NCBI GenBank assembly: GCA_013396755.1 | Contig: VWZF01002258.1 | Coordinates: forward strand, 975,331 to 1,039,330 | From: Sclerurus mexicanus | Taxonomy: Eukaryota > Chordata > Aves > Passeriformes > Furnariidae | Length of the DNA: 64,000 nt | Direction of reading: 5' to 3' | Shown: piece after piece, positions 63,988 through 64,000 of the stretch | Layout: each line of letters opens with the position of its first letter | Position numbering within the stretch: the stretch's first letter is position 1 | Translations under genes and position numbers: made by a program | The notes under the pieces: generated by a model | The model's database searches: none | What the model was told of the DNA's origin: nothing | What the model saw: only the letters and a program-made list of their open reading frames with translations

Positions 63988-64000
63988 CCCCCCCCCCCCC
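63988..64000. repeat. poly-C run (13) at the window edge
   Basis: Thirteen C bases end the window. The true length is unknown because the window stops inside the run. Confidence 0.9.

Larger units (their letters stand above)
58854..64000. other. upstream intergenic DNA at the right edge
   Basis: No gene was confirmed. It contains the exon-like segment at 60678-60785, a 24-base inverted repeat at 61230-61253, a 21-base tandem duplication at 62414-62452, a palindrome at 63108-63126, a 22-A run at 63608-63629 and a terminal C run. A moderately GC-rich patch at 62920-63260 is unidentified. Confidence 0.4.

Noticed and set aside
1..64000. tRNA, rRNA, snRNA, CRISPR, operons or phage-like genes
   Set aside because: No box motifs, repeat-spacer pattern or clustered long frames were found. 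The window is ordinary vertebrate intron and intergenic DNA.

Overview
This is vertebrate nuclear DNA, almost certainly from a bird. It is AT-rich, has no long coding frames, and is dotted with CR1 LINE fragments of the avian type: eight 3' ends plus one long copy that retains part of the reverse transcriptase. It also carries one avian ERV solo LTR and a single sharp CpG island. The repeat set resembles that of Neoaves; the species cannot be told from the sequence.

The one gene that can be supported runs on the minus strand. A 117-base exon at 30592-30708 has a good acceptor, a start codon in a strong Kozak context, a typical signal-peptide frame ending in GQGQ, and a phase-1 GTAAGT donor. 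That ending and phase match my memory of the long ("a") isoform of the axon-guidance receptor ROBO2, in which the signal peptide ends in GQGQ and is spliced to the shared exon beginning GSRLRQEDFPP. The identification rests on recalled family features, not on a search. The next exon is not visible, so the gene continues left of position 1 after an intron of at least 30.6 kb.

The CpG island (about 43735-44495) lies 13.4 kb upstream on the same strand. It contains a consensus CAG|GTAAGA donor at 44067/44066 and is the probable promoter and non-coding first exon. To its right (44.5-64 kb) is probably upstream intergenic DNA, with CR1 fragments and the ERV LTR at 58281-58853.

Layout: 1-30591, large intron with CR1 at 16990, 19705 and 25765; 30592-30708, signal-peptide exon; 30709-44066, intron with CR1 at 31194, 32970 and 35840 and an assembly gap at 43250-43271; 43735-44495, CpG island; 44.5-64 kb, upstream flank with CR1 at 44872, 48290 and 55836 and the LTR. 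Several exon-like segments with good splice signals are listed as low-confidence candidates. No tRNA, rRNA, CRISPR, operon or prokaryotic feature is present, and I found no convincing new biological system. The most informative items are the ROBO2-like leader exon, its overlapping upstream ORF and the CpG-island promoter.
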